Assembly: GCF_047030795.1 (NCBI RefSeq)
Contig: NZ_JBKYIC010000002.1
Reading direction: 5' to 3' (one strand)
From: Frisingicoccus sp902471845
Lineage (GTDB): Bacteria > Bacillota > Clostridia > Lachnospirales > Lachnospiraceae
DNA: 64,000 bases
Below are positions 32,955 to 39,640 of this stretch, in pieces. A program made the position numbers and the translations under genes. The notes beneath the pieces are model-generated. The model was not told where the DNA came from, did not search any database, and worked only from the letters and a program-made list of their open reading frames with translations. How positions within the stretch are numbered: the stretch's first letter is position 1; every line of letters begins with the position of its first letter.

Positions 32955-33221
32955 ATGAAAAAGTCAGAATTTATTTTATGTCCTATTTGTAAAAATAAAA
33001 CTCATAATAAAATTGGAGAAGATACTGTTTTGAAAAATTATCCTCTCGATTGTCAAAATTGCAGACAGGAAACATCGATTGAAGCAAAGAATTTAAAAAT
33101 AATCGTCATCAAAGAGCCAGACGCACAGATGCAGGGCCGGCATGAAGAGTTAATCCGGCAGAAAGGTATTTATGCAGATTTTGTTCTTGGGCGAGAAGCG
33201 GCTATCGGATGGAAATTGTAA
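32955..33221 (+). CDS. cysteine-rich KTR zinc-ribbon protein fused to an ABC-gene tail
   Basis: Residues 1-60 match the small Cys-rich KTR family found on Gram-positive mobile elements: CPIC...CQNC (Cys 9, 12, 33, 36), GEDTVLKNYPL and the usual end VIKEPDAQMQ. Normal members stop at about this point. Here the frame continues with GRHEELIRQKGIYADFVLGR and a tail to residue 88, which looks like the C-terminus of an ABC exporter ATPase domain. The fusion marks the right edge of inserted DNA. Whether the product is stable is unknown. Confidence 0.75.
   Translation: MKKSEFILCPICKNKTHNKIGEDTVLKNYPLDCQNCRQETSIEAKNLKIIVIKEPDAQMQGRHEELIRQKGIYADFVLGREAAIGWKL
33135..33221 (+). pseudogene. C-terminal fragment of ABC half-transporter gene B
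   Basis: The last 28 codons of the KTR reading frame read like the end of an ABC exporter (GRHEELIRQKGIYADFV followed by a basic tail and stop). This is the expected counterpart of the gene B N-terminus at 20665-20757. It indicates that about 12.4 kb of foreign DNA now lies within that gene. Confidence 0.65.
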
Positions 33222-33277
33222 AACAGAAAAAATATACCTTGACAGAGCGCGGCCATGCGAAGCATCTGACATACGGG

Positions 33278-33293
33278 ATACCCGAAAGGGTAT
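33278..33293 (+). promoter_or_regulatory. palindrome resembling a CsoR-type copper operator
   Basis: ATACCC-GAAA-GGGTAT is a perfect six-bp inverted repeat with a four-base centre, like the G/C-tract operators of CsoR/RcnR repressors at copZA promoters. It lies 17 bases upstream of the main -35 and overlaps a weaker CTGACA-19-TATGAT promoter (33266-33296). No csoR gene is in the window. The GNRA-like centre means it could instead be an RNA hairpin. Confidence 0.45.
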
Positions 33294-33309
33294 GATATAT
33301 GAGCTTTCC

Positions 33310-33338
33310 TTGACAAGAAAATCGTCCGTTGTTATAAT
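33310..33338 (+). promoter_or_regulatory. promoter of the CopZ-like gene
   Basis: TTGACA (33310-33315) and TATAAT (33333-33338) are 17 bases apart, a full consensus, 27 bases before the gene start. Confidence 0.8.
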
Positions 33339-33364
33339 GAGATCAGAATTAGGAGGAACTAACC

Positions 33365-33619
33365 ATGGTTAAAATGACGTTAAATGTGGAAGGCATGGCC
33401 TGCCAGATGTGCGAAGCACATATCAATGATGCGGTGCGCCGGGATTTTAAGGTAAAAAAGGTAACTTCATCGCATCGTAAAAATACAACAGAGATTATTG
33501 CAGAGGAGGCTCTTGACGAGGAGGCACTGAAATCAGTCATCGATGCGACGGGCTATCGTGTTACAGGTATGAAAACAGAGCCTTATGAAAAGAAAGGTTT
33601 TTCTCTGTTTGGAAGATAA
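33365..33619 (+). CDS. heavy-metal-associated (HMA) domain protein, CopZ-like
   Basis: Small cytosolic metallochaperone of 84 residues with the HMA fold. The metal motif is GMACQMC (Cys at about 13 and 16), flanked by MTLNVEG and followed by VIDATGYRV. The C-terminal extension YEKKGFSLFGR is short and basic. Copper is the usual cargo of this family but the metal is not proven. A consensus promoter and AGGAGG precede it and a terminator follows, so it is monocistronic. Confidence 0.88.
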   Translation: MVKMTLNVEGMACQMCEAHINDAVRRDFKVKKVTSSHRKNTTEIIAEEALDEEALKSVIDATGYRVTGMKTEPYEKKGFSLFGR

Positions 33620-33676
33620 ATATTGATTATGAAACAATAATTTGAAAAAGTGAACACCAAAAAATAGGTAGAAATA

Positions 33677-33721
33677 AAAGGCTTTTGGAACATTTAATGT
33701 TGCCAGAAGCCTTTATTTTTT
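33677..33721 (+). terminator. intrinsic terminator after the CopZ-like gene
   Basis: A long hairpin (AAAGGCTTTTGG paired with CCAGAAGCCTTT, inner AACAT/ATGTT, one bulged G) is followed by a run of seven T after one A. Confidence 0.85.
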
Positions 33722-33819
33722 TCTGATTGTGTATCTTTTTTCCGGCATATGGTAGAGTTTTAGACCCAGAGCCAGGATTGGTCGTTGCCTGGGGCATGAG
33801 AATACGATAAAATTTAAAA

Positions 33820-33862
33820 AACCGCTGCAAAACAGGAAACAATTATCTGCTTTGCAGCGGTT
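33820..33862 (-). terminator. orphan minus-strand terminator overlapping the catA-like promoter
   Basis: A perfect 12-bp stem (33820-33831 with 33851-33862) with a 19-base loop. Read on the minus strand it is followed by a run of T, on the plus strand by AATAACAA, so it fits a minus-strand terminator. No minus-strand gene ends here. Its right arm contains the -35 of the catA-like gene, so it may also affect that promoter. Confidence 0.5.
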
Positions 33863-33903
33863 AATAACAATGATATAATATATCGATAAAGTATAATTTA
33901 TCG
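33852..33903 (+). promoter_or_regulatory. promoter and inverted repeat upstream of the CatA-like gene
   Basis: TTGCAG (33852-33857) and TATAAT (33874-33879) are 16 bases apart. CGATAAA/TTTATCG (33884-33890 with 33897-33903) forms an inverted repeat over the predicted start of transcription, ending at the CGGAGGA ribosome binding site. It could be an operator or a stem in the leader. Confidence 0.55.
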
Positions 33904-33914
33904 GAGGACGCAGA

Positions 33915-34541
33915 ATGGTTAAAGAAATTGATCCAAAGCAGACAAAACGTGCTATGGCATTTGAAATGTGGATGAAAGCACCAATGCCGATGGTGACCCT
34001 TTTCAAAACCTTAGATGTCACGCATCTTATAAAAATGAGCCGTAAATATGGATATAAGTTTAATATGCTCATGTGTTGGTGCATTGGAAAGGCGGCTACA
34101 CAAACAGAAGAATTTTATATGCTGCCCGTGGGCGACAAAATGATGCAATATGATCGTATTGCAGTTAATACGGTAGTTACAACGAAAGATGGAGATATTA
34201 ACACCTGCGACGTACCCTTTTCAGATGATCTCGAACAATTTAATCGAGATTATTTGTATCTTACCGGGAAGGTTCACGATACTTGTGATGCCTATGATCT
34301 GGGAGAAGATTATATGGTCATAGGCACTTCTGTACTGGCCGGGTATGACATTGATGGCGCTGTGAATATTTACGCAGGTTTTTATAACAATCCTTTTATG
34401 ATTTGGGGAAAGTATCGAAAAAGATTTTTTAAAACGACCCTTCCTGTATCATTTCAATTTCATCATACACAGATGGATGGTGTTCCTGCCGCACAATTTC
34501 TCGAATGTCTGCAGCGAGTAATACACAGTTTCGGTGTGTAG
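33915..34541 (+). CDS. chloramphenicol-acetyltransferase-like acyltransferase (CatA family)
   Basis: A 208-residue protein of the CatA fold, close to the usual length. The catalytic motif HHTQMDG (HHxxxDG) lies near residue 182, and PVSFQFHHTQ and LMCWCIGKA are family-like. Lachnospiraceae often encode chromosomal CatA-like O-acetyltransferases whose natural substrate is not known, so chloramphenicol resistance cannot be inferred. It is monocistronic with its own promoter. Confidence 0.87.
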   Translation: MVKEIDPKQTKRAMAFEMWMKAPMPMVTLFKTLDVTHLIKMSRKYGYKFNMLMCWCIGKAATQTEEFYMLPVGDKMMQYDRIAVNTVVTTKDGDINTCDVPFSDDLEQFNRDYLYLTGKVHDTCDAYDLGEDYMVIGTSVLAGYDIDGAVNIYAGFYNNPFMIWGKYRKRFFKTTLPVSFQFHHTQMDGVPAAQFLECLQRVIHSFGV

Positions 34542-34586
34542 GCTGACAGAAAAACGTGTCTTGGACGCGTTCTTCATAATATGGCA

Positions 34587-35018
34587 TTAAAGCACTTTTT
34601 CCATATGAACGCAAGTAAATGTATCCCCATAAATTATTTTCGTAAAGTCCGCCTTATATCCAAGCTTTTCATAAAATCCAACGGCAATATCCCGGCTTTC
34701 AAGAATAATTTTTTTATATCCCTGTTCTTTGATCCAGACTTCGGCTTCCTTGATCACAAGACGCCCAAGTCCCTGATTTCTATATTCCGGAAGTACCACA
34801 ACCCGCCCGATGGTAGCATTTATCTGATCTACTTCATAAATGCGGCACGTGGCCACCGGAAATTCTTCATCGAGCAAGACAATATATTTGGTGTCAGGAC
34901 CGTCGTGTTCGTCAAATTCTTCTTTTAATGTAATATGATGTTGTTTTGCCATTCCCTGAATTCGCACATAATAGGCTCCGGCCTGCTGCCATGTTTCGGT
35001 TGTGCGGATGATTTTCAT
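34587..35018 (-). CDS. GNAT family N-acetyltransferase
   Basis: A 143-residue acetyl-CoA-dependent acetyltransferase. The acetyl-CoA motif A is VVVLPEYRNQGLGRLVIKEA near residue 75, followed by YKKIILESRDIAVGFYEKLGY, typical of the YitI/ElaA-like group. The frame is open upstream to 35312, but the ATG at 35018 has GGAGAGGGAG upstream and gives the family length. It is divergent from the SOS-box gene across a 172-base region. The substrate is not predictable. Confidence 0.87.
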   Translation of the reverse strand: MKIIRTTETWQQAGAYYVRIQGMAKQHHITLKEEFDEHDGPDTKYIVLLDEEFPVATCRIYEVDQINATIGRVVVLPEYRNQGLGRLVIKEAEVWIKEQGYKKIILESRDIAVGFYEKLGYKADFTKIIYGDTFTCVHMEKVL

Positions 35019-35058
35019 GAAAATTCTCCCTCTCCTATGTAGATTTATTTTATATATC

Positions 35059-35088
35059 ATTATAATGCCAAATATGTTGAGGTTGCAA
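35059..35088 (-). promoter_or_regulatory. promoter of the GNAT gene
   Basis: On the minus strand TTGCAA (35088-35083) and TATAAT (35064-35059) are 18 bases apart. The LexA box at 35105-35118 lies about 17 bases upstream of this -35. Confidence 0.6.
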
Positions 35089-35104
35089 AGTATTTTTAAA
35101 ATAT

Positions 35105-35118
35105 CGAACAAATGTTTG
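35105..35118 (+). promoter_or_regulatory. LexA (SOS) box
   Basis: CGAACAAATGTTTG matches the Gram-positive LexA/DinR consensus CGAACRNRYGTTYC at all but the last base. It overlaps the -35 of the radical-SAM gene promoter. A weaker half-matching copy AGAACATGTGTG follows at 35124-35135 between -35 and -10. Confidence 0.8.
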
Positions 35119-35144
35119 AAAATAGAACATGTGTGTGGTATAAT
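35116..35144 (+). promoter_or_regulatory. promoter of the radical-SAM DNA-processing operon
   Basis: TTGAAA (35116-35121) and TATAAT (35139-35144) are 17 bases apart. LexA bound at the overlapping box would block RNA polymerase, so damage-inducible expression is predicted. Confidence 0.75.
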
Positions 35145-35190
35145 GTGATTGCGTATAAAGATTTTGAACCGAATGGAAGGAGGCAAAATA

Positions 35191-36537
35191 ATGGAATATA
35201 TGGCGGCAGAGGATCCGTTACAGAAGAAATTGACGATTTTGGCAGATGCGGCCAAATATGATGTGGCCTGTACATCTTCGGGAGTGGACCGGAAAAGTGG
35301 TGGTAAAGGCATGGGGAATTCCAGAGCCTGTGGAATTTGTCACAGCTTTGCTTCCGACGGACGGTGTATATCGTTGTTGAAAATATTATTGTCCAATGAC
35401 TGTATATATGATTGTAAATATTGCAAAAATCGGCTGAGTAATGATGTACCGAGGGCCACATTTACACCGGAGGAAATCTGCCAGCTTACTATGGGCTTTT
35501 ATCGAAGAAATTACATTGAAGGACTCTTTTTAAGTTCCGGTGTGGTGAAGAATCCCCATTATACGATGGAGTTGATCTTGGAGACGCTGCATCTTTTGCG
35601 TGATAAATATCAGTTTCATGGATATATTCATGTAAAATCAATTCCCGGAGCCGATGAAGATTTGATTCGAAGAGCAGGGTTTTATGCGGACCGAATGAGC
35701 TGTAATCTGGAATTGCCAACGGCGGAGGGCCTAAAAAAACTTGCGCCGAATAAAGACAGAAAGATGATCCTGAAGCCACTGCGTCAGGTGCAGAAGGGGA
35801 TTTTGCAGAACAGGGAAGAATTGACGGTGTATCGCCATGCGTCGAAATTTGTTCCTGCGGGACAGAGTACCCAGGTCATGGTCGGAGCTACGCCGGAAAG
35901 TGATTACCAGATTATTTCAGTGGCAGAAGCTTTGTATAAAAAGTTTGCTCTGCGACGGGTATTTTATTCGGCTTATGTTGCAGTGAATGAAGATAATCTG
36001 CTTCCTTCGGTGGACACAAAACCGCCTCTTTTGAGGGAACATCGTCTTTATCAGGCGGACTGGCTTTTGAGATATTATGGATTTCGGGCCGATGAGCTGC
36101 TGAGTGAGCAGCACGATTCTTTTAATATCGCACTGGATCCAAAATGTGACTGGGCACTTCGGAATCTTGATCAGTTTCCCGTGGAAGTGAATCGTGCCTC
36201 TTATGAGATGCTTCTCAGAGTACCGGGAATTGGGGTGATGGGGGCGCGGCGCATTTGTCAGGCGCGTCGTCACACCACATTGAATTTCAATGATCTGAAA
36301 AGGATAGGAGTTGTTTTGAAGCGGGCCGTTTATTTTATTACATGTTCAGGCAAAATGATGTATCGGATAAATTTTAATGAAGATTCGATCACGAGGAATC
36401 TTCTTTCCGTACATGAACGGCTCCCAATAGAAGTTCAGGAATCTATTTCCGGTTATCATCAATTATCGCTGTTTGATGATCGTCAGGCTGGCAAGTGGCA
36501 GATTCCTCTGCCGGCCCTGAGGGAGGTAGTTGTATGA
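35191..36537 (+). CDS. putative DNA modification/repair radical SAM protein (TIGR03916 type)
   Basis: A 448-residue radical-SAM enzyme. The cluster motif is CIYDCKYC (CxxxCxxC) near residue 70, preceded by extra cysteines in ACGICHSFASDGRC. A C-terminal helix-hairpin-helix VPGIGVMGARRIC near 344 suggests DNA binding. The family is described as a probable DNA modification or repair protein always paired with the next gene; its reaction is unknown. The frame extends to TTG 35149, but ATG 35191 has AAGGAGG. The LexA box supports a role in DNA damage. Confidence 0.88.
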   Translation: MEYMAAEDPLQKKLTILADAAKYDVACTSSGVDRKSGGKGMGNSRACGICHSFASDGRCISLLKILLSNDCIYDCKYCKNRLSNDVPRATFTPEEICQLTMGFYRRNYIEGLFLSSGVVKNPHYTMELILETLHLLRDKYQFHGYIHVKSIPGADEDLIRRAGFYADRMSCNLELPTAEGLKKLAPNKDRKMILKPLRQVQKGILQNREELTVYRHASKFVPAGQSTQVMVGATPESDYQIISVAEALYKKFALRRVFYSAYVAVNEDNLLPSVDTKPPLLREHRLYQADWLLRYYGFRADELLSEQHDSFNIALDPKCDWALRNLDQFPVEVNRASYEMLLRVPGIGVMGARRICQARRHTTLNFNDLKRIGVVLKRAVYFITCSGKMMYRINFNEDSITRNLLSVHERLPIEVQESISGYHQLSLFDDRQAGKWQIPLPALREVVV

Positions 36538-37304
36538 AAACACCGAGAATTTATATGTGTGAGGATTCACTGGAAGGTATTTTATCTGCCGTTCATGCGG
36601 CTTATATGAGCCGATACGGTCATGAATATCAATCTATTGAGGCGGGAGATTATGTGGAACCCTCTTTATTTGCCGAGATGATTCCCGTAGAGACAGATGT
36701 GGATAAGGCTATGCGGGTGGCGGATGCGGTGATTCACAAAATTTCCGGTTATGCCTGGCACCTGGTAAAGTATGCGGCTATGTCCTGTTATATGGATAAA
36801 GCAGATATAATTTATCGATTTCTTGTTTTAGGATTTCGTGTTGGACGGAAAGTGACGGAACAGCTCGCAGACCCGGTAGTGAATCGGATGCTGAAACTGG
36901 AAAGGGGCGTTATGCGGGAAAAAGACCATTTCTATGGTTTTGTCCGTTTCAGGGAATTAAACAGCGGAATTCTTTTTGCAAAAATAGCGCCCAAACATCA
37001 TCAGCTGCCTTTGGCGGCAGAACATTTTGCCGATAGATATCCGATGGAAAACTGGATGATTTATGATGAACGGCGGCACGAAGTATGTGTTCATGAAGTA
37101 GGCAGGGGCTGGTGGATCGCGAAAGATGTGACTCCGAATTTAAAAGTGATTTCAGATGTATCCGAGAGTCAGAGACAATTTGAAAAGTGGTGGAAGCAGT
37201 TTTATGAGACGATTGGCATCAGAGAGCGTGAAAATCCCCGCTGTCGTATGAGCATGATGCCGAAAATGTACTGGAGCAACATGCCGGAAATGATGGGAAA
37301 GTAA
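36534..37304 (+). CDS. putative DNA repair/metabolism protein (TIGR03915, DUF4130)
   Basis: A partner of the radical-SAM protein, 256 residues, overlapping it by four bases (ATGA), so translation is coupled. It begins PRIYMCEDSLEGILSAVHAAY and carries the C-terminal DUF4130 block (FVRFRELNSGILFAKIAP, AEHFADRYP, WMIYDERR). The domain is distantly linked to DNA glycosylase-type repair proteins in family annotation. No activity is established. It is presumably SOS-induced with its partner. Confidence 0.88.
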   Translation: MKTPRIYMCEDSLEGILSAVHAAYMSRYGHEYQSIEAGDYVEPSLFAEMIPVETDVDKAMRVADAVIHKISGYAWHLVKYAAMSCYMDKADIIYRFLVLGFRVGRKVTEQLADPVVNRMLKLERGVMREKDHFYGFVRFRELNSGILFAKIAPKHHQLPLAAEHFADRYPMENWMIYDERRHEVCVHEVGRGWWIAKDVTPNLKVISDVSESQRQFEKWWKQFYETIGIRERENPRCRMSMMPKMYWSNMPEMMGK

Positions 37305-37356
37305 CAGTTGAAAATCCTTGTTTTGACGGGTATACTGTATCCGGGAGGAATGTAAA

Positions 37357-37959
37357 ATGAGTAAAATTATTTTAGCTTCCGCATCTCCGAGACGGCGGGA
37401 ACTGTTAACACAGATTGGATTGAAATTTGAAATTATACCGAGTCATAAAGAAGAAAGAATGCAGGGAAACAGCCCGGCCCAGGTTGTTATGGGCCTGTCT
37501 ATGGACAAGGCCGAGGATATATTTACTCAGATCGGCGGTGTAGAGAAGCCGGATGCGCTGGTCATTGGAGCGGATACGATCGTAGCACTGGACAACATGA
37601 TTTTAGGAAAGCCAAAGGATGAAGCGGATGCCCTGAAAATGCTCCAGTTTCTTCAGGGAAAGACCCATCAGGTCTATACGGGCGTCTGCATGATGATGGC
37701 CGATAAGACGCAGGTATTCTATGAAAAAACGGATGTGACCATGTATCCTGCGGATGAGGAACAGTTGAGAGAATATATCCGCACCGGTGAACCGATGGAT
37801 AAAGCGGGCAGTTATGCGATTCAGGGACGGGGTTCGGTGTTTATCCGGGAGATTCACGGAGACTACAATAATGTGGTCGGACTTCCGGTGGCTCAGATCT
37901 GGCAGCGTCTGATGAGGGACGAAATAACGCGAAAGATTGTGATTGAGAATAAAGAATGA
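37357..37959 (+). CDS. maf: Maf family nucleoside-triphosphate pyrophosphatase
   Basis: House-cleaning pyrophosphatase acting on non-canonical nucleotides, 200 residues. It shows the Maf motifs ILASASPRRRELL at the N-terminus, ADTIVALDN near 70, GKPKDEADALKML and the SYAIQGRGSVFI block near 150. GGGAGGA precedes the ATG. It follows the DNA-repair pair by 52 bases, possibly in the same transcript. Confidence 0.93.
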   Translation: MSKIILASASPRRRELLTQIGLKFEIIPSHKEERMQGNSPAQVVMGLSMDKAEDIFTQIGGVEKPDALVIGADTIVALDNMILGKPKDEADALKMLQFLQGKTHQVYTGVCMMMADKTQVFYEKTDVTMYPADEEQLREYIRTGEPMDKAGSYAIQGRGSVFIREIHGDYNNVVGLPVAQIWQRLMRDEITRKIVIENKE

Positions 37960-37988
37960 TTGCATCCGATGAGCAGTCGTGCTAAAAT
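37960..37988 (+). promoter_or_regulatory. promoter downstream of maf
   Basis: TTGCAT (37960-37965) and TAAAAT (37983-37988) are 17 bases apart, in front of the conserved unknown gene. Confidence 0.6.
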
Positions 37989-38027
37989 AGTAAAGGTTAA
38001 GCTATATTTTAAAGTAAGGGGCTTTTT

Positions 38028-39308
38028 ATGTCGAATTATGATGTTGTGGATGAAAAATTTCATCAATTCGTTCAACAATTTCATACGGAGGAACAGAAGG
38101 TACTGCTGGCTTTCTATCGGGAACTGGTCGGGAAACGGAAGATACCCTATAAAATCAAAGACCGGAATTTCTTAGTGAATGTTCAGATGAGCCAGGGTTT
38201 TGCTATTGACGTGGAGTTTCAGGATGTATTGATTGAGGATGGTCGTCATCCAAAAGAAATTTTTATGGAGAATCTGCGGGGAGAACGTCTGGAGGATGGC
38301 CGTTATCGGCTGAGCTTTACGAATCGTCTGGCATCTGTGGGAGAGGGACAGGCACCGAAGGAAAGTGCATTTTCCTTTGCATCCTTCCGGGGCGGTGTAC
38401 GGCTTTGGAACTATCGTGTACATACACTGAAATTGGAAAGTGATTCTATAGGGCTGCCATGGAACCTTGTGTATGAAACGATGGAAGCTATCGAGCAGAA
38501 ACGTCAGGTATTGGGTGAGCATTTTCTGAATGTTTACGAGCAGGAAGCTTTAAAAATCTTTAAATTTATGAAGCCTTACCTTCAACTTTACTTGTCACCT
38601 ACAACTCAAATTGGTTTCGGCAAGTCTACGGTACTTTATGATTCTGAAATGGTGGAGTGGTCATTGGATTCGGATCAGATGAAAATGGGGGCAGAGTTTT
38701 TTGCCGGTCTTGGTTTAAGACGATTGTCCGGCTGCTTTACAAAAAATAAATGTAATGATAAAGAACTTATACAGGAATTATTGTATACGCTCCGTTCATT
38801 AAAGGGAAATACAATTTTTAAGACGCTGAATCATCTGTTGGAAGAGTGTGGCCGGGAGCATCAGGGACTGTATGAGAGCGACAGAGACATGAATAACTTC
38901 CGTTCCTATATCCGGGAAAAACTTCAGAAAGTTTTTTTAGCCCATGGATGGCAGGGCAGTTACCCGTCCTATATGGCAGTTTCACGGCCGGATTTTATCG
39001 AAGTTTCCAATATCTATAAGCGTCAGTATGCTTATCTTAATGAAAAGATGAAATTTATATATTTCGATTTTATTGAAAGTATTATCGATGGCCGATATCA
39101 TATCACACCGATTACCGGAATGATTCTTCCGAAAAATACGAATATCGATTATCGGAAATGTACCAGTATGGACTGTTTCTTTCTTGATGGCGGCCGGCGA
39201 AACGGCGCTGTTTTTGGGGACTTGAGTATCTCGGAAAGTATGACACTTAAAGAGATTAAAGAGAAAATGGGACAGTTGTCGGCGGTACTTGATTATCAGC
39301 TCAGGTAA
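38028..39308 (+). CDS. conserved hypothetical protein (possibly DUF3878 family)
   Basis: A 426-residue soluble protein without signal peptide or membrane segments. I recognise no catalytic motif. It has a mixed composition, a GLGLRRLSGCF segment near residue 225, several aromatic-rich stretches and a late cysteine pair (CTSMDCFFLDGG). The length and character recall Lachnospiraceae-restricted DUF families such as DUF3878, but this is an uncertain memory. It has its own promoter and AAGGGG ribosome binding site and stands alone between maf and the FMN riboswitch. Confidence 0.75.
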   Translation: MSNYDVVDEKFHQFVQQFHTEEQKVLLAFYRELVGKRKIPYKIKDRNFLVNVQMSQGFAIDVEFQDVLIEDGRHPKEIFMENLRGERLEDGRYRLSFTNRLASVGEGQAPKESAFSFASFRGGVRLWNYRVHTLKLESDSIGLPWNLVYETMEAIEQKRQVLGEHFLNVYEQEALKIFKFMKPYLQLYLSPTTQIGFGKSTVLYDSEMVEWSLDSDQMKMGAEFFAGLGLRRLSGCFTKNKCNDKELIQELLYTLRSLKGNTIFKTLNHLLEECGREHQGLYESDRDMNNFRSYIREKLQKVFLAHGWQGSYPSYMAVSRPDFIEVSNIYKRQYAYLNEKMKFIYFDFIESIIDGRYHITPITGMILPKNTNIDYRKCTSMDCFFLDGGRRNGAVFGDLSISESMTLKEIKEKMGQLSAVLDYQLR

Positions 39309-39331
39309 ATATCGGTAAAATGATATAATAC

Positions 39332-39360
39332 TTGACATTATATACAAAAAGGATTATGAT
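39332..39360 (+). promoter_or_regulatory. promoter of the riboflavin operon
   Basis: TTGACA (39332-39337) and TATGAT (39355-39360) are 17 bases apart, placing the RNA start about 15 bases before the FMN riboswitch. Confidence 0.75.
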
Positions 39361-39382
39361 AATTAAAGTAAATTGAATATGA

Positions 39383-39490
39383 ACTTCAGGGCAGGGTGCA
39401 AGTCCCTACCGGTGGTATAGCCCACGAGCCGAGAGGCCGATTCGGTGGAACTCCGAAGCCGACAGTATAGTCTGGATGAAAGAAGTGAAT
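39383..39490 (+). promoter_or_regulatory. FMN riboswitch (RFN element)
   Basis: The conserved RFN blocks are present in order: CTTCAGGGCAGGGTG, CCCTACCGGTGGT, AGCCCACGAGCC, GGTGGAACTCCGAAGCCGAC and AGTCTGGATGAAAGAAG. The outer P1 stem is CTTC/GAAG. It binds FMN and here should control ribD-ribE-ribBA-ribH through the terminator that follows. Confidence 0.96.
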
Positions 39491-39514
39491 GATGGACACA
39501 GTTTTGTTTGCTAT

Positions 39515-39546
39515 GCTCTGGAATGACAGGTTCCAGAGCTTTTTTG
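39515..39546 (+). terminator. riboswitch-controlled terminator
   Basis: A perfect nine-bp stem (GCTCTGGAA paired with TTCCAGAGC) with a seven-base loop is followed by TTTTTTT. It is the expression platform of the FMN riboswitch. The remaining 95 bases before ribD show no gene. Confidence 0.9.
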
Positions 39547-39640
39547 TTTTCAAATTGTGTTATGTATGATGGATAAAGTCACAGCCCTGTATATGGTTTG
39601 TGGCTTTTTATTTTATCTTTACCGGAGAAAGAAGGCGTAA

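Noticed and set aside
33915..34541. Calling the CatA-like gene a chloramphenicol resistance gene
   Set aside because: The HHxxxDG motif is shared by many chromosomal acetyltransferases of this fold and no resistance context is present.
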